A stretch of DNA of 46,746 nt, taken from positions 1 through 46,746 of the forward strand of contig CACIXU010000013.1 of NCBI GenBank assembly GCA_902590705.1, given 5' to 3'. The stretch comes from an uncultured Bacteroidota bacterium (GTDB lineage: Bacteria > Bacteroidota > Bacteroidia > Flavobacteriales > Flavobacteriaceae). The translations under genes were made by a program, and so were the position numbers. Shown here piece by piece: positions 8,800 to 17,541 of this stretch. Each line of letters opens with the position of its first letter. Position 1 is the stretch's first letter. Under the pieces are notes generated by a model, which worked only from the letters and a program-made list of their open reading frames with translations, did not search any database and was not told the origin of the DNA.

Positions 8800-10274
8800 T
8801 AAGCCATTTTATAAAATTCTTCCCAACCTTTTCTGGGTTGATGCCCTTTTAAAAGTCTATTGGCAAAGTCATCATTGGTAATCGTTTTTGTTTTCCTATC
8901 AAACTTAATTGTCCTATTCAATTGTTGAGCGATAGTTCCTAAACAAAAAACTTGGCTTAAGGGAGCTGAGATTTCAAATGGAGACAAAGTTTTTTCTTTA
9001 CCTCGAGCGGCATTGAGGAAATTCATAAAATGATTTGTATCGCTCTTGAAGTATTCAGTTAGGTTGGAGTGAACATCCTTTCCATTACTATTTGGAATAG
9101 CACTTAAAGTTCTGTGGTGTGAACCACCTTTAAGGGTTAAGTCTTTTGCATAAATAACTTTTCCAGGTCTCAACGTATTAGGCTTAGGTATAACCATTCC
9201 TTTACTGGCTTTTGCAGAGGTATCAATTTCTAAACCTTCATATTCCATAGGCAACTCTGGAAGATTATCTACACCGTCGTACCAAGTCACTTGTACTTTA
9301 GGCATTAGTCCTCTTGTTGGAAAACTAAATTTTAAGGTACTTGATTGTGGATAAAAAAAGTTATTATGACCTGTAATTTTGGTTGGCTGAATCTTTGTTG
9401 GTAAGCCTAAATCAAGAAATTGATGAAAGCCATCCATCAAATGTGCGCCCCAATCTCCAAGTGCACCGTTCCCAAAGTCATACCAGCACCTCCACTGACC
9501 ATCAATGAAATCATCATGGAAAGCGCGTTTAGGATAAGACATCAACCAAGTATCCCAATCAAGTGTTTTGGGGATAGATTTACCAATTGGAAAACTTTTA
9601 ATATTGGTGTCCCATCCGTGCCATCGTCTGCCACCATTCATATGGACAGTTATTTTTTTTACATCTTTAATAATACCTTTTTCAACTAAGGTTCTAAATT
9701 GATAGTAATTGTCTTGACAATGACCTTGATTTCCCATTTGGGTTGCAACATTAAATTTCTTTGCAGCCCTAATTAGTATTTCAGATTCATTAAAGGTTCG
9801 TGTAAGTGGTTTTTCAACATATACATGTTTTCCCAATGACATGGCTAAAATAGTTATAGGGAAATGAGAAAAGTCTGGAGTTGCTACACTAACAGCATCA
9901 ATTTTATCACCCATTTTATCAAACATTTTTCTAAAATCGTTGTGTTGGCTTGCATTTGGGTGCATTTGCATAGATCTAATAGTTTTTTTAGCTCCTAAAT
10001 TAACATCACACAGAGAAATCACATTTGCAGCACCTGTAGAATAAAAATCCCTTATGACACTTGCACCCCTATTGCCTATACCACAACAAGCTAAATTTAT
10101 TTTGTCATTTGGAAGAGTTACTGCTTTTTGTATCACTTTACCAGTCACGTCTTTAATCTCTTTCTTACCAAATAAAACGTGGCTTGGAAGAACAAATAAT
10201 GAGCCTAATGAAACCCCTGTTTTTTTAATAAAATCTCTTCTATCCTTATTAGCTACTGTATGTTTTTTTCCCAT
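8799..10274 (-). CDS. Tat-exported Gfo/Idh/MocA family oxidoreductase
   Basis: A 491-aa NAD(P)-dependent oxidoreductase of the Gfo/Idh/MocA family. A twin-arginine signal, RRDFIKK (12-18) followed by a hydrophobic stretch, predicts export in folded form with bound cofactor. The Rossmann nucleotide motif is GIGNRG (65-70), and the family's Glu-Lys-Pro signature is E154-K155-P156. The larger C-terminal beta-sheet domain follows. Such Tat-tagged members are common in Bacteroidota sugar-degradation loci, but their substrates are mostly unknown. It is the first gene of a three-gene operon with an EamA transporter and a sulfatase, and diverges from the GLPGLI gene across 136 bp. A GH109 glycosidase of the same fold was considered, but the intact EKP motif argues for an ordinary dehydrogenase. 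Confidence 0.9.
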   Translation of the reverse strand: MGKKHTVANKDRRDFIKKTGVSLGSLFVLPSHVLFGKKEIKDVTGKVIQKAVTLPNDKINLACCGIGNRGASVIRDFYSTGAANVISLCDVNLGAKKTIRSMQMHPNASQHNDFRKMFDKMGDKIDAVSVATPDFSHFPITILAMSLGKHVYVEKPLTRTFNESEILIRAAKKFNVATQMGNQGHCQDNYYQFRTLVEKGIIKDVKKITVHMNGGRRWHGWDTNIKSFPIGKSIPKTLDWDTWLMSYPKRAFHDDFIDGQWRCWYDFGNGALGDWGAHLMDGFHQFLDLGLPTKIQPTKITGHNNFFYPQSSTLKFSFPTRGLMPKVQVTWYDGVDNLPELPMEYEGLEIDTSAKASKGMVIPKPNTLRPGKVIYAKDLTLKGGSHHRTLSAIPNSNGKDVHSNLTEYFKSDTNHFMNFLNAARGKEKTLSPFEISAPLSQVFCLGTIAQQLNRTIKFDRKTKTITNDDFANRLLKGHQPRKGWEEFYKMA

Positions 10275-10338
10275 GCTTGATTATTTTTGGAAAATTAAGT
10301 TATTACACTTAAAAATTTAATGTATACTTTCGTGAAAT

Positions 10339-10346
10339 TAAATTTG
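10339..10346 (+). promoter_or_regulatory. Candidate -7 promoter box for the GLPGLI operon
   Basis: TAAATTTG fits the Bacteroidota -7 consensus TAnnTTTG and lies 64 nt before the ATG at 10411, in the 136-bp divergent gap. No clear TTG is seen at the -33 position, so support is weak. Confidence 0.35.
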
Positions 10347-10410
10347 CAATTTTTTTTTCAATTAAACTAAATTAGAAATCTACAGTCTAAAAGTCGTTAA
10401 TTAAAATGTT

Positions 10411-11244
10411 ATGAAAAAATCAATTCAATATATATATATATTGCTGTTTTTAATAACTGCTAATATTGGTGCACAAGAGTTTCAAGGCAGTGCATTCTAC
10501 ACTGCAAAGACTAATGTGAATACAGATTTTACAAAAAATATTCCAATTGAACGAAGACAATATGTGATTAATAGAATAAAGAGTAATTCTAAGAAAAACT
10601 ATCAACTAGATTTCAATAATACCTCATCTCTATTTTACGAAGAACAACGTCTCGATGTTTCTGGCTCTAGTGGTGGAAGATTTAATTGGATGTCACATAT
10701 GAATCCTATACAAGGAATACTGCATAGAGACTATTCATCAAAAATTTTTATCAACAGAGTAGAGCTATTTGGAAAATTCTTTTTAATTAAAGATACTTTA
10801 CCAACGAGTAAGTGGGTGATGACTGCAGAATCAAAAAAAATAGGAGCATATACGTGTTACAAAGCTATATTAACAAGAGAGGTGCCTCAAAGAGTTTTTG
10901 GGTTTGGAAGACAAAGTGAAAACAATGATGATAGTAAACCTAAAATGAAAAAAGTTAACATAGAGGCTTGGTTTACCCCTCAGATTCCAGTAGCTACTGG
11001 TCCCTATAAACATGGTGGTTTACCAGGACTAATCTTAGAGGTAAGTGATGATACCACCACAATGCTTTGCACAAAATTAGTGATGAACCCTAAGGAAAAG
11101 TTAAGGATTAAAACCCCAAAAAAAGGAACTGAAGTAAACTTAAAAGAATATGTTGATATTCGAACAAAAAAGACTATTGAGATGAGGGAGCAGTTTCGAA
11201 AAAGAAGACAACAAGGTGGAGGTCGTCCTGGAGGGCGCAGTTAA
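10411..11244 (+). CDS. GLPGLI family secreted protein
   Basis: A 277-aa protein with a signal peptide (1-21, ending NIGAQ) and the family signature GLPGLI at 203-208, inside HGGLPGLILEVSD. The family is confined mostly to Bacteroidota and its function is not established. The C-terminus is a basic, Gly-rich tail (RKRRQQGGGRPGGRS). It is followed after 12 nt by a large outer-membrane beta-barrel protein, the usual partner of GLPGLI genes, so the two very likely form one transcription unit and act together at the cell envelope. What they carry or sense cannot be told from sequence. Confidence 0.88.
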   Translation: MKKSIQYIYILLFLITANIGAQEFQGSAFYTAKTNVNTDFTKNIPIERRQYVINRIKSNSKKNYQLDFNNTSSLFYEEQRLDVSGSSGGRFNWMSHMNPIQGILHRDYSSKIFINRVELFGKFFLIKDTLPTSKWVMTAESKKIGAYTCYKAILTREVPQRVFGFGRQSENNDDSKPKMKKVNIEAWFTPQIPVATGPYKHGGLPGLILEVSDDTTTMLCTKLVMNPKEKLRIKTPKKGTEVNLKEYVDIRTKKTIEMREQFRKRRQQGGGRPGGRS

Positions 11245-11256
11245 AATCTTAATAAT

Positions 11257-13983
11257 TTGAAAAAAATACTCTTTTTAGGATTTTTACTATTTACTTCAAA
11301 TTTTTTATTGGCACAAAATATTGATTTTGGGGGCTTTATTACCGACGCCATGGGGAATAAAATTATGGGTGCTAACATTGTTGCCATTGAAAAAGAAACC
11401 CAAATTTTAGATGGCTTTGGAATTTCAAATGAAGATGGTTACTTTAAATTGATCCTAAAGAGTGATACAGACTATGATTTAAAAATTTCTTTCATTGGTT
11501 TTAAAGAGATTTCTTTTATTTTCAATGAAAAAGAAAATGTAGAGAGAAATATTGTTTTAGAAGAACAAGCAGAAACTCTAGATGAGGTTGAATTAGTTTA
11601 CGAAATGCCTGTAACAATAAAAGGGGATACTATTGTTTATAATGCCGACTCTTTCAATACGGGTTCTGAAAGGAAATTAGAGGATGTCTTAAAAAATCTA
11701 CCTGGGATAGAGGTTAATGATGAGGGAAGGATTGAGGTAGAAGGTAAGGAGGTTGCTAAGATTACTGTTGAAGGAAAAGATTTCTTTGATGGAGACTCCA
11801 AGCTAGCTACTCAAAATCTTCCTGCAAATGCAGTTGGAAAAGTTGAGGTACTTCGCAATTTTTCAGAAGTAAATCAATTAAGAAGCGTTTCTAACAATGA
11901 GGATAATGTTGCCATAAATATTAGTCTAAAAAGTGGAAAAGATAAGTTTTGGTTTGGTGAAATTGGAGGAGGGGCGGGAAATAATGATAGATTTATCGCT
12001 GCCCCAAAAGTTTTTTATTATTCCAAAGAATTGAGTATGAATCTTTTATTTAATTCAAATAATATTGGTGATCCTCCTCTAAGCAGAAGAGATTTTTATC
12101 GCTTTGGGGGAGGGTTTAATAATCTTAATGCAAGAACAGGGACATCAATAAACATTACTTCGGATGACGCAGGAATTACGGAATTACAAAATAATAGGGC
12201 TAAATCAATAGATGCTAAATTTGGCGCTTATAATTTTAGTTATTCGCCAACCGAGTCTCTTGAATTTAGCGGGTTTGCTATCTACTCTAGAGCAGAAAAT
12301 CATTTAGAAGAAAAAAACACTAGGACTTATAATGTTTCCAATGAAGTTGAAGAGACCTCGGAATTTTCTGTCCAAGATACAGAGCAAGAATTATATAAGT
12401 TTTCAGTAGAATTTAATCCCAATGAGACACTTCAATCAGAATATAATCTCTTATATAAAACTTCTAGTCAAGAAGAAATTTCTAACTTAACAACTATATC
12501 AACTAGAAATGGTTTGAGAGTACCTGAACAAATTATCCAATTAAGACAGCAAACCCCATTTTCATTAAATCAAGAATTAAGATTTTATTATACTCACCGT
12601 GAAAACCATATTTTTTCTCTTGAATTACAACACCTTGCACAGCAAGAGGACCCTTTTTACAGAGCAATAAAACAGTTTCAACCATTCGGAAGAGTCCTTG
12701 ACCTTAATCAAGATCAAGAGAATTTTAATATCAACCAAGATCGCAATGTTAAAACCGATAAAGTTGAAGCTAAATTAGACTATTATTTTATTTTTTCTCC
12801 AAAGTCTAACTTGAATCTGACATTGGGCGTGACTGATGTAAGACAAGATTTTGATTCGTCAATTTTTCAAATATTAGATAATAATACCACCGAAAGATTT
12901 AATGAGAACAACCTAATTAATCGTGTTAATTTTCGATTTCAAGATGCTTACACAGCTCTTCACTACCGTTTTATAAAGGGTATTTTTACATTTGACCCTG
13001 GGGTTACGTTGCACTACTATAAGACAACCACAGATCAAGTAAATGGAATTGTTAGTGATTCTTATTCCTTTTTTCGTCCAGGTTTTAGAGTACTGATGAA
13101 ATTAAAAGAATCAGAGACTTTGAGACTTATTTTCAGGTCAACGAGACAATTTACGGATATCAATAATTTAGCAGAGGGTTTTATTTTCAGAAATTATAAT
13201 TCTTTTTTTCGGGGTAACCCTAATTTAGAAGCGGCTTTTTTCAATGTTGTTAATTTGAATTACCAAAGTATCAATATATTTAACTTCACCAATATATTTG
13301 CTAACCTAAGTTATTCCAGAAGGGACAATGCTATTCAAAATACTACTGCTGTTCAAGGAATCAATAGCGTCAGATCTGCAACAAATTCAGACTTTCCAAG
13401 ATATATATATACTGCATCCGGAAGGATAGATAAAAGGTTTAAAAACTTTAAGGGAGGTCTTAACATTAATTTCAATTACAGTGATTTTAATAATGTTATC
13501 AATGATAACCCTACTGAGTCTGTAAACTTTAATCAAAGATATTCAGCTAATATAGCAACTAATTTTAGGGATAAACCCAACTTAGAGGTAGGTTACACAT
13601 ATAACGTAAGAGATTATACTAATGGCAATTTTAAAAGTAAATTTTTTACAAATTCCCCCTATGCCAGATTTGACGCCTATTTTCTAGACGGTTTTATTTT
13701 TGAGGCTAAGTACACTTATAATTATTACCGAAATGAGACTCAGACCCTTAATGAATATAGATTTTTAGAAGCTGAACTATCCCACACTAAAAAAGGATCT
13801 AAATGGGAGTTTGGTGTAGCAGCTACAAATATTCTAAATGATACAGAAATTAACCGAGATAGTTTTAATCAATTTTCTGTAACTACTAATTCATATATTA
13901 TACAGCCAAGGTATGTGGTCTTTAAAATCACATATGATTTGACAACTTTTGCAGGAGGAGGCTCTGGTAAAAGTAAGAAGTAA
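11257..13983 (+). CDS. Outer-membrane beta-barrel protein with carboxypeptidase-like regulatory domain (TonB-receptor-like)
   Basis: A 908-aa outer-membrane protein. The signal peptide (1-19, ending LLAQ) is followed by a carboxypeptidase-like regulatory Ig-type domain (about 20-110), a plug-like region (about 115-230, with GDTIVYNADSF and EDVLKNLPGIEV), and a long C-terminal region rich in alternating aromatic and polar residues typical of a 22-strand barrel. It belongs to the OMP_b-brl_3 type of TonB-receptor-like proteins. The only start that gives a signal peptide is TTG at 11257; no ATG is suitably placed. It follows the GLPGLI gene by 12 nt, and its stop abuts the convergent hydrolase stop with no gap. 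The ligand is unknown. Confidence 0.9.
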   Translation: MKKILFLGFLLFTSNFLLAQNIDFGGFITDAMGNKIMGANIVAIEKETQILDGFGISNEDGYFKLILKSDTDYDLKISFIGFKEISFIFNEKENVERNIVLEEQAETLDEVELVYEMPVTIKGDTIVYNADSFNTGSERKLEDVLKNLPGIEVNDEGRIEVEGKEVAKITVEGKDFFDGDSKLATQNLPANAVGKVEVLRNFSEVNQLRSVSNNEDNVAINISLKSGKDKFWFGEIGGGAGNNDRFIAAPKVFYYSKELSMNLLFNSNNIGDPPLSRRDFYRFGGGFNNLNARTGTSINITSDDAGITELQNNRAKSIDAKFGAYNFSYSPTESLEFSGFAIYSRAENHLEEKNTRTYNVSNEVEETSEFSVQDTEQELYKFSVEFNPNETLQSEYNLLYKTSSQEEISNLTTISTRNGLRVPEQIIQLRQQTPFSLNQELRFYYTHRENHIFSLELQHLAQQEDPFYRAIKQFQPFGRVLDLNQDQENFNINQDRNVKTDKVEAKLDYYFIFSPKSNLNLTLGVTDVRQDFDSSIFQILDNNTTERFNENNLINRVNFRFQDAYTALHYRFIKGIFTFDPGVTLHYYKTTTDQVNGIVSDSYSFFRPGFRVLMKLKESETLRLIFRSTRQFTDINNLAEGFIFRNYNSFFRGNPNLEAAFFNVVNLNYQSINIFNFTNIFANLSYSRRDNAIQNTTAVQGINSVRSATNSDFPRYIYTASGRIDKRFKNFKGGLNINFNYSDFNNVINDNPTESVNFNQRYSANIATNFRDKPNLEVGYTYNVRDYTNGNFKSKFFTNSPYARFDAYFLDGFIFEAKYTYNYYRNETQTLNEYRFLEAELSHTKKGSKWEFGVAATNILNDTEINRDSFNQFSVTTNSYIIQPRYVVFKITYDLTTFAGGGSGKSKK

Positions 13984-14835
13984 TTAGTTTAGCATTCCTA
14001 TAGCATCAATCCAGTCTACCATATTGTCAAACCAATTATCGACCGGGTAGTTGGTTTTTCTCATTCCGAACCCATGTTTCCCGTGGTGGTAAAGGTGTAA
14101 TTCACTAACATAATTCTTTTTAGCCCAATCTTTATAAATTTCAGCACTTGGTATAGCAAGTTTAAGAGCATCCTCAGTTGTACAAACAATAAAAATAGGA
14201 GGCCCGTATGCTGGAGGTTCTTGGTCATCAACGATTTTCATCCATGGATAAATTGGAGCGATGAAATTAGGCCTGTTTTTTTCAGATGACTTATAGGTGG
14301 CCTCCATTGTAACAGCTCCACCTGCAGAGAATCCCATAATTCCAATTTTATCAGGACTAATTTCATATTTTAAAGCATTTTCTCTAACATGAGCGATTGC
14401 ATTTAATGCATCTAAGTGGCTATAAGCCAGTTGCTTTTTTTCTTTAGAATAAGGATGGTCTAAACCTTCATTTTTCCCAATTAGATGAATAGGTACCAAG
14501 CGATACTTTAAAACAAAGGCGGCAATTCCTCTATCATTTAGAGCTTTTGCCACATCAAAACCTTCATGATGAATTGCATTTGCCCGCATTCCGCCTCCAG
14601 GGCAAACGATCATTGCTGTTTTTGTGTTAAGATCACCTCTTGGTAAAAACACTTGAATAGTTGGTATAGAAATATTTTGAAAATTATTCTTGTCAGTTAA
14701 ATACCCCTTTTTTTGTAGCTCAGGACCTTGATAGTCAAGTCCAGTATTGTCATATGGTAGTGTAATGATTTCTTGCCCTATCAAATTAAAGGAATAAAAA
14801 ATCAACATTAAATTCAAAATTTTTTTTGTCATCAT
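13984..14835 (-). CDS. Secreted alpha/beta hydrolase, esterase/BD-FAE type
   Basis: A 283-aa alpha/beta hydrolase with an N-terminal signal sequence (about 1-21, ending NLIGQ). The oxyanion-hole motif CPGGG is at 78-82, the nucleophile elbow GFSAGG holds Ser170, and the likely acid and base are D222 (TTEDA) and H254 (GKHGFG). Similar proteins in polysaccharide loci are acetyl- or feruloyl-type esterases acting on decorated sugars, often annotated as xylanase-associated esterases. Two Met codons open the frame (MMTKK); either could be the start. It converges with the outer-membrane gene, stop codon to stop codon. Class is firm; substrate is inferred from the neighbourhood. Confidence 0.87.
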   Translation of the reverse strand: MMTKKILNLMLIFYSFNLIGQEIITLPYDNTGLDYQGPELQKKGYLTDKNNFQNISIPTIQVFLPRGDLNTKTAMIVCPGGGMRANAIHHEGFDVAKALNDRGIAAFVLKYRLVPIHLIGKNEGLDHPYSKEKKQLAYSHLDALNAIAHVRENALKYEISPDKIGIMGFSAGGAVTMEATYKSSEKNRPNFIAPIYPWMKIVDDQEPPAYGPPIFIVCTTEDALKLAIPSAEIYKDWAKKNYVSELHLYHHGKHGFGMRKTNYPVDNWFDNMVDWIDAIGMLN

Positions 14836-14928
14836 TTATTTAATTTATTAAAATCTAGCTTATCGAAGATAATATTTCTCAGTCACGAAATTAGTTTGTG
14901 AAAGGTGTTATCAATAAAAAATTAGGGT

Positions 14929-15885
14929 TTATTTACTTTTAAACTCTTTAAGTTTTTTTGTTAGTTTAGGAATTACTTCAAATGCATCACCAACTATTCC
15001 GTAATCTGCTGCTTTGAAGAATGGGGCCTCAGGATCATTATTGATTACAACCTTAACTTTTGATGAATTAACACCTGCTAGATGTTGAATTGCACCAGAC
15101 ACACCAATGGCAATATAAAGGTTAGAGGCAACTGGCTTTCCTGTTTGTCCGACGTGTTCACTATGAGGTCTCCAACCCATATCAGAAACAGGTTTTGAAC
15201 ACGCAGTAGCACCCCCAAGAGTATCTGCTAAATCTTCTATAAGATGCCAATTTTCGGGGCCCTTTAACCCTCTTCCCCCTGAAACAACTACATCGGCATC
15301 TGCAATTGTCACCTTACCTGATGATTTTTCTAATTTTTCTACTTTTAGTGTTGTTTCGGTTGAGCTTGAATCTTTTTCAATTATCTCAATGGATTTTGGA
15401 TTCTCCTTAATTTCATACGAGTTATTAGACAGTCCGACAATATTAACCTCATTGCTCAGAGAACAAAAATTAAATGCCTTATTTGTAAAACATGTCCTTT
15501 TCACGGTAAGAGGTTGAAGTTTTTCTGGAAGTGCTATAACATTTGATGCGTAACCTGCAGACAAAGTAATTGATAATTTAGGTGCCAAATATTTAGCATT
15601 TGCGCTAGAACTTAAAATAATAATCTTGGCCTCATTTTCTTTTGCTATTAATGCAATATTTTCAGCGTATTGTAAAGCAGTAAAATTTGAAATTGACGGC
15701 CCTTTGAATTTGATCACTTTTTCTATTCCATATGTTCCAAGTGACTCTACTTCATCTTGGTTAAATGTTACTGCAATCAATGGAACATTCATTTCACTTG
15801 CAATTTCATAGCCATAAGAGGCAAGTTCAAAAGCAGATTTTTTGATTTTCCCATTTTCTGACTCGGCATATATTATTACTGACAT
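14929..15885 (-). CDS. etfA: Electron transfer flavoprotein alpha subunit
   Basis: The 318-aa FAD-carrying alpha subunit of the electron transfer flavoprotein, a cytoplasmic heterodimer that accepts electrons from acyl-CoA dehydrogenases and passes them to the quinone pool through ETF:quinone oxidoreductase. The C-terminal FAD domain (about 195-318) is clear: GGRGLK (203-208), QTGKPV (247-252), SGAIQH (263-268) and the NDPEAPFF segment. The N-terminal domain pairs with EtfB. It lies 12 nt after etfB, in the usual order etfB-etfA. No ETF:quinone oxidoreductase or acyl-CoA dehydrogenase gene is in the window, so partners must be elsewhere. Confidence 0.96.
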   Translation of the reverse strand: MSVIIYAESENGKIKKSAFELASYGYEIASEMNVPLIAVTFNQDEVESLGTYGIEKVIKFKGPSISNFTALQYAENIALIAKENEAKIIILSSSANAKYLAPKLSITLSAGYASNVIALPEKLQPLTVKRTCFTNKAFNFCSLSNEVNIVGLSNNSYEIKENPKSIEIIEKDSSSTETTLKVEKLEKSSGKVTIADADVVVSGGRGLKGPENWHLIEDLADTLGGATACSKPVSDMGWRPHSEHVGQTGKPVASNLYIAIGVSGAIQHLAGVNSSKVKVVINNDPEAPFFKAADYGIVGDAFEVIPKLTKKLKEFKSK

Positions 15886-15897
15886 AATAGTATTTTT

Positions 15898-16644
15898 TTA
15901 AATAACATTTGCCTCGTTGTGTAACAAGTCTATTAATTGGTCGATATCATCAGCGGGAACTAATTTAACCTCTCCTTTTGGAATTGGTTTTTCAAATTTT
16001 AGAATTGAAGATTTTATTTCATCTTCAGTAGGTTCGATTACCTTGAGTGGTTTTTGCCGTGCTTGCATTATCCCTCGCATGTTTGGAATGATTAAATCCT
16101 TTTCCTCGACTAAGCCTTTTTGAGCTCCAATAATTAAAGGGAGTTGACATGAGATTATTTCAATTCCACCGTCTATTTCCCTTGAGGCCTGAGCATTTTC
16201 CCCTTCAACATCTAGAGCAACGCAATTTGTAACAAAATTATAGTCCAATAAAGCAGCTAGCATTCCAGGAACCATAGCCCCATTATAATCGATTGATTCT
16301 CTACCTGCAATGATAATATCATAAATAGTTTCTTGGCAGATTCTTGCCAATTGTTTTGCAACTTGAAATCCATCAGTTGGCTTTAGATCGATTCGAATTG
16401 CATTATCAGCGCCTATTGCAAGACATTTTCTCAAAGTCGACTCACAGGAGTTATCACCAACGGTAACAACTGTTACCTCAGCACTTTGTTGTTGTTTCAT
16501 CCATATCGCTCTGGTAAGTCCAAATTCATCATTTGGATTAATTATAAATTGAACCCCATTAGTGTCAAATAAGGTGTTCTCATCTACAAAATTTATTTTT
16601 GAAGTAGTGTCTGGAACATTACTTATACATACTAAAATCTTCAT
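15898..16644 (-). CDS. etfB: Electron transfer flavoprotein beta subunit
   Basis: The 248-aa beta subunit of electron transfer flavoprotein, which binds AMP and docks to the alpha subunit encoded 12 nt downstream. Family features are the N-terminal KILVCISNVPDT strand, the NPNDEFGLTRA segment (37-46) and AGRESID (113-119), with the following NGAMVPGMLA block. It is the first gene of the etfBA unit. A 16-bp palindrome lies about 98 nt upstream of the ATG and could be an operator. Nearby fadN and fadA fit a beta-oxidation role. Confidence 0.96.
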   Translation of the reverse strand: MKILVCISNVPDTTSKINFVDENTLFDTNGVQFIINPNDEFGLTRAIWMKQQQSAEVTVVTVGDNSCESTLRKCLAIGADNAIRIDLKPTDGFQVAKQLARICQETIYDIIIAGRESIDYNGAMVPGMLAALLDYNFVTNCVALDVEGENAQASREIDGGIEIISCQLPLIIGAQKGLVEEKDLIIPNMRGIMQARQKPLKVIEPTEDEIKSSILKFEKPIPKGEVKLVPADDIDQLIDLLHNEANVI

Positions 16645-16742
16645 GATTTTAACGTATTTATTGTCAAGTTAATTTGATAACGCTTAGTTCTATAAAGATA
16701 TTCTATTTAAGCCAATCCATGCATTAGACTTAATTTTATTTT

Positions 16743-16758
16743 CACATAGTGCTATGTG
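16743..16758. promoter_or_regulatory. 16-bp palindrome upstream of etfBA, candidate operator
   Basis: CACATAGTGCTATGTG has 7-bp inverted arms around a TG centre. It lies in the 235-bp non-coding gap, about 98 nt before the etfB ATG. As RNA it would form only a short hairpin with a tight loop. It has a T-rich stretch on the plus side, but no plus-strand gene precedes it, so an operator fits better than a terminator. No second copy was noticed by eye. Confidence 0.3.
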
Positions 16759-16879
16759 GTTTTATTATAAAAGAGTCAGCCAAAAAAAATTTATAAAAAA
16801 ATTACTAAATCAAATATTAAGAGTGTTATTTTGACCGCTTAATTCATAAAATTCCCAGTTGAGAACTTTATACCTTAAT

Positions 16880-17122
16880 TTAACAATCACAATTTGGATT
16901 CAATTTCTTACAATAATTATACAGGGAAATCCCTTTATGCAATTTGAATAAATCTTCAAACCCTTTCTTGCTCTTAAATCCAGAAATTTTCCAAACCTTG
17001 TGAAGATCATTTTTGATTTTTTTAGGATCTTTTGAATTTACTATGTTATCAATTAGTGAGAATGCATAAACAAGTTTTGATTTGTTTATTTGGGCAATAA
17101 TTTTTTTTTCTCCGAGATTCAA
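16880..17122 (-). CDS. Small hypothetical protein, lysine-rich
   Basis: An 80-aa open frame between etfB and the SCP2-domain gene. I do not recognise it. It has no internal Met, so it needs the TTG at 17122 (MNLGEKKII) as start. It is rich in Lys, has no membrane segment or signal peptide, and ends in a Cys-bearing tail (NYCKKLNPNCDC). The segment GFKSKKGFEDLFKLHKG looks like amphipathic helix. It would lie 43 nt downstream of the SCP2-domain gene on the same strand. Length and composition are compatible with a real small protein, but a chance frame in AT-rich DNA cannot be ruled out. Confidence 0.4.
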   Translation of the reverse strand: MNLGEKKIIAQINKSKLVYAFSLIDNIVNSKDPKKIKNDLHKVWKISGFKSKKGFEDLFKLHKGISLYNYCKKLNPNCDC

Positions 17123-17165
17123 TTGGTTAATATTTATATACTAATATAAAAATATAAAAAAAATA

Positions 17166-17462
17166 TTATCCAATTAAAGACTGGACTTTCATTGCCAGAC
17201 CCATATCACCTGAGATTTTGATTTGACCCCCCATCACAGCCATCATAGGATTAATCTCTCCATCTCGTAATTTTTCCAAAACCTCCGTTGATACCTCAAT
17301 GGTACAATCGGATTCTTCGTCAGACATGGAAACAATATTTTCTTCTCCAGACCCATCAATTAAAACAGGATTTTCGTCTACCAAAAATTTTAGTTTTCCT
17401 CCAAGCGGAGATGAGTTTTCTGCTCTTTTTTTAAATTGTTCGAATACTTGTTGATGGCTCAT
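17166..17462 (-). CDS. SCP2 sterol/lipid-binding domain protein
   Basis: A 98-aa single-domain protein of the SCP2 family, which binds hydrophobic ligands such as fatty acyl chains or sterols in a cytoplasmic pocket. The typical pattern is visible: an acidic centre (MSDEESDCTIEVS) leading to the conserved C-terminal MMAVMGGQIKISGDMGLAMKV block. It lies divergent from fadN across 79 bp with candidate promoters on both strands, in keeping with a role in acyl-CoA handling. The exact ligand is unknown. Confidence 0.87.
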   Translation of the reverse strand: MSHQQVFEQFKKRAENSSPLGGKLKFLVDENPVLIDGSGEENIVSMSDEESDCTIEVSTEVLEKLRDGEINPMMAVMGGQIKISGDMGLAMKVQSLIG

Positions 17463-17482
17463 AATAAATCTTTAGATTAGAA

Positions 17483-17490
17483 CAAATGTA
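17483..17490 (-). promoter_or_regulatory. Candidate -7 promoter box for the SCP2 gene
   Basis: Read on the minus strand this is TACATTTG, matching TAnnTTTG, about 20 nt before the SCP2 ATG at 17462. It faces a similar box for fadN at 17520, giving a compact divergent promoter region. No clear -33 TTG was found. Confidence 0.38.
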
Positions 17491-17519
17491 TAAAAAAATG
17501 TAACCTGAAAGTTTTTTAA

Positions 17520-17527
17520 TAGATTTG
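17520..17527 (+). promoter_or_regulatory. Candidate -7 promoter box for fadN-fadA
   Basis: TAGATTTG matches TAnnTTTG and lies 14 nt before the fadN ATG, implying a very short leader. No clear -33 TTG was found, so this is tentative. Confidence 0.35.
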
Positions 17528-17541
17528 TTAAAAACGTATCA

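Noticed and set aside
8799-10274. The Tat-signal Gfo/Idh/MocA protein as a GH109 glycosidase.
   Set aside because: It keeps the Glu-Lys-Pro motif of ordinary dehydrogenases, which the GH109 enzyme I recall lacks at that place.
14884-14900. Short inverted repeat CACGAA/TTTGTG downstream of etfA as a terminator.
   Set aside because: The stem has a wobble pair and no T-run follows on the minus strand.
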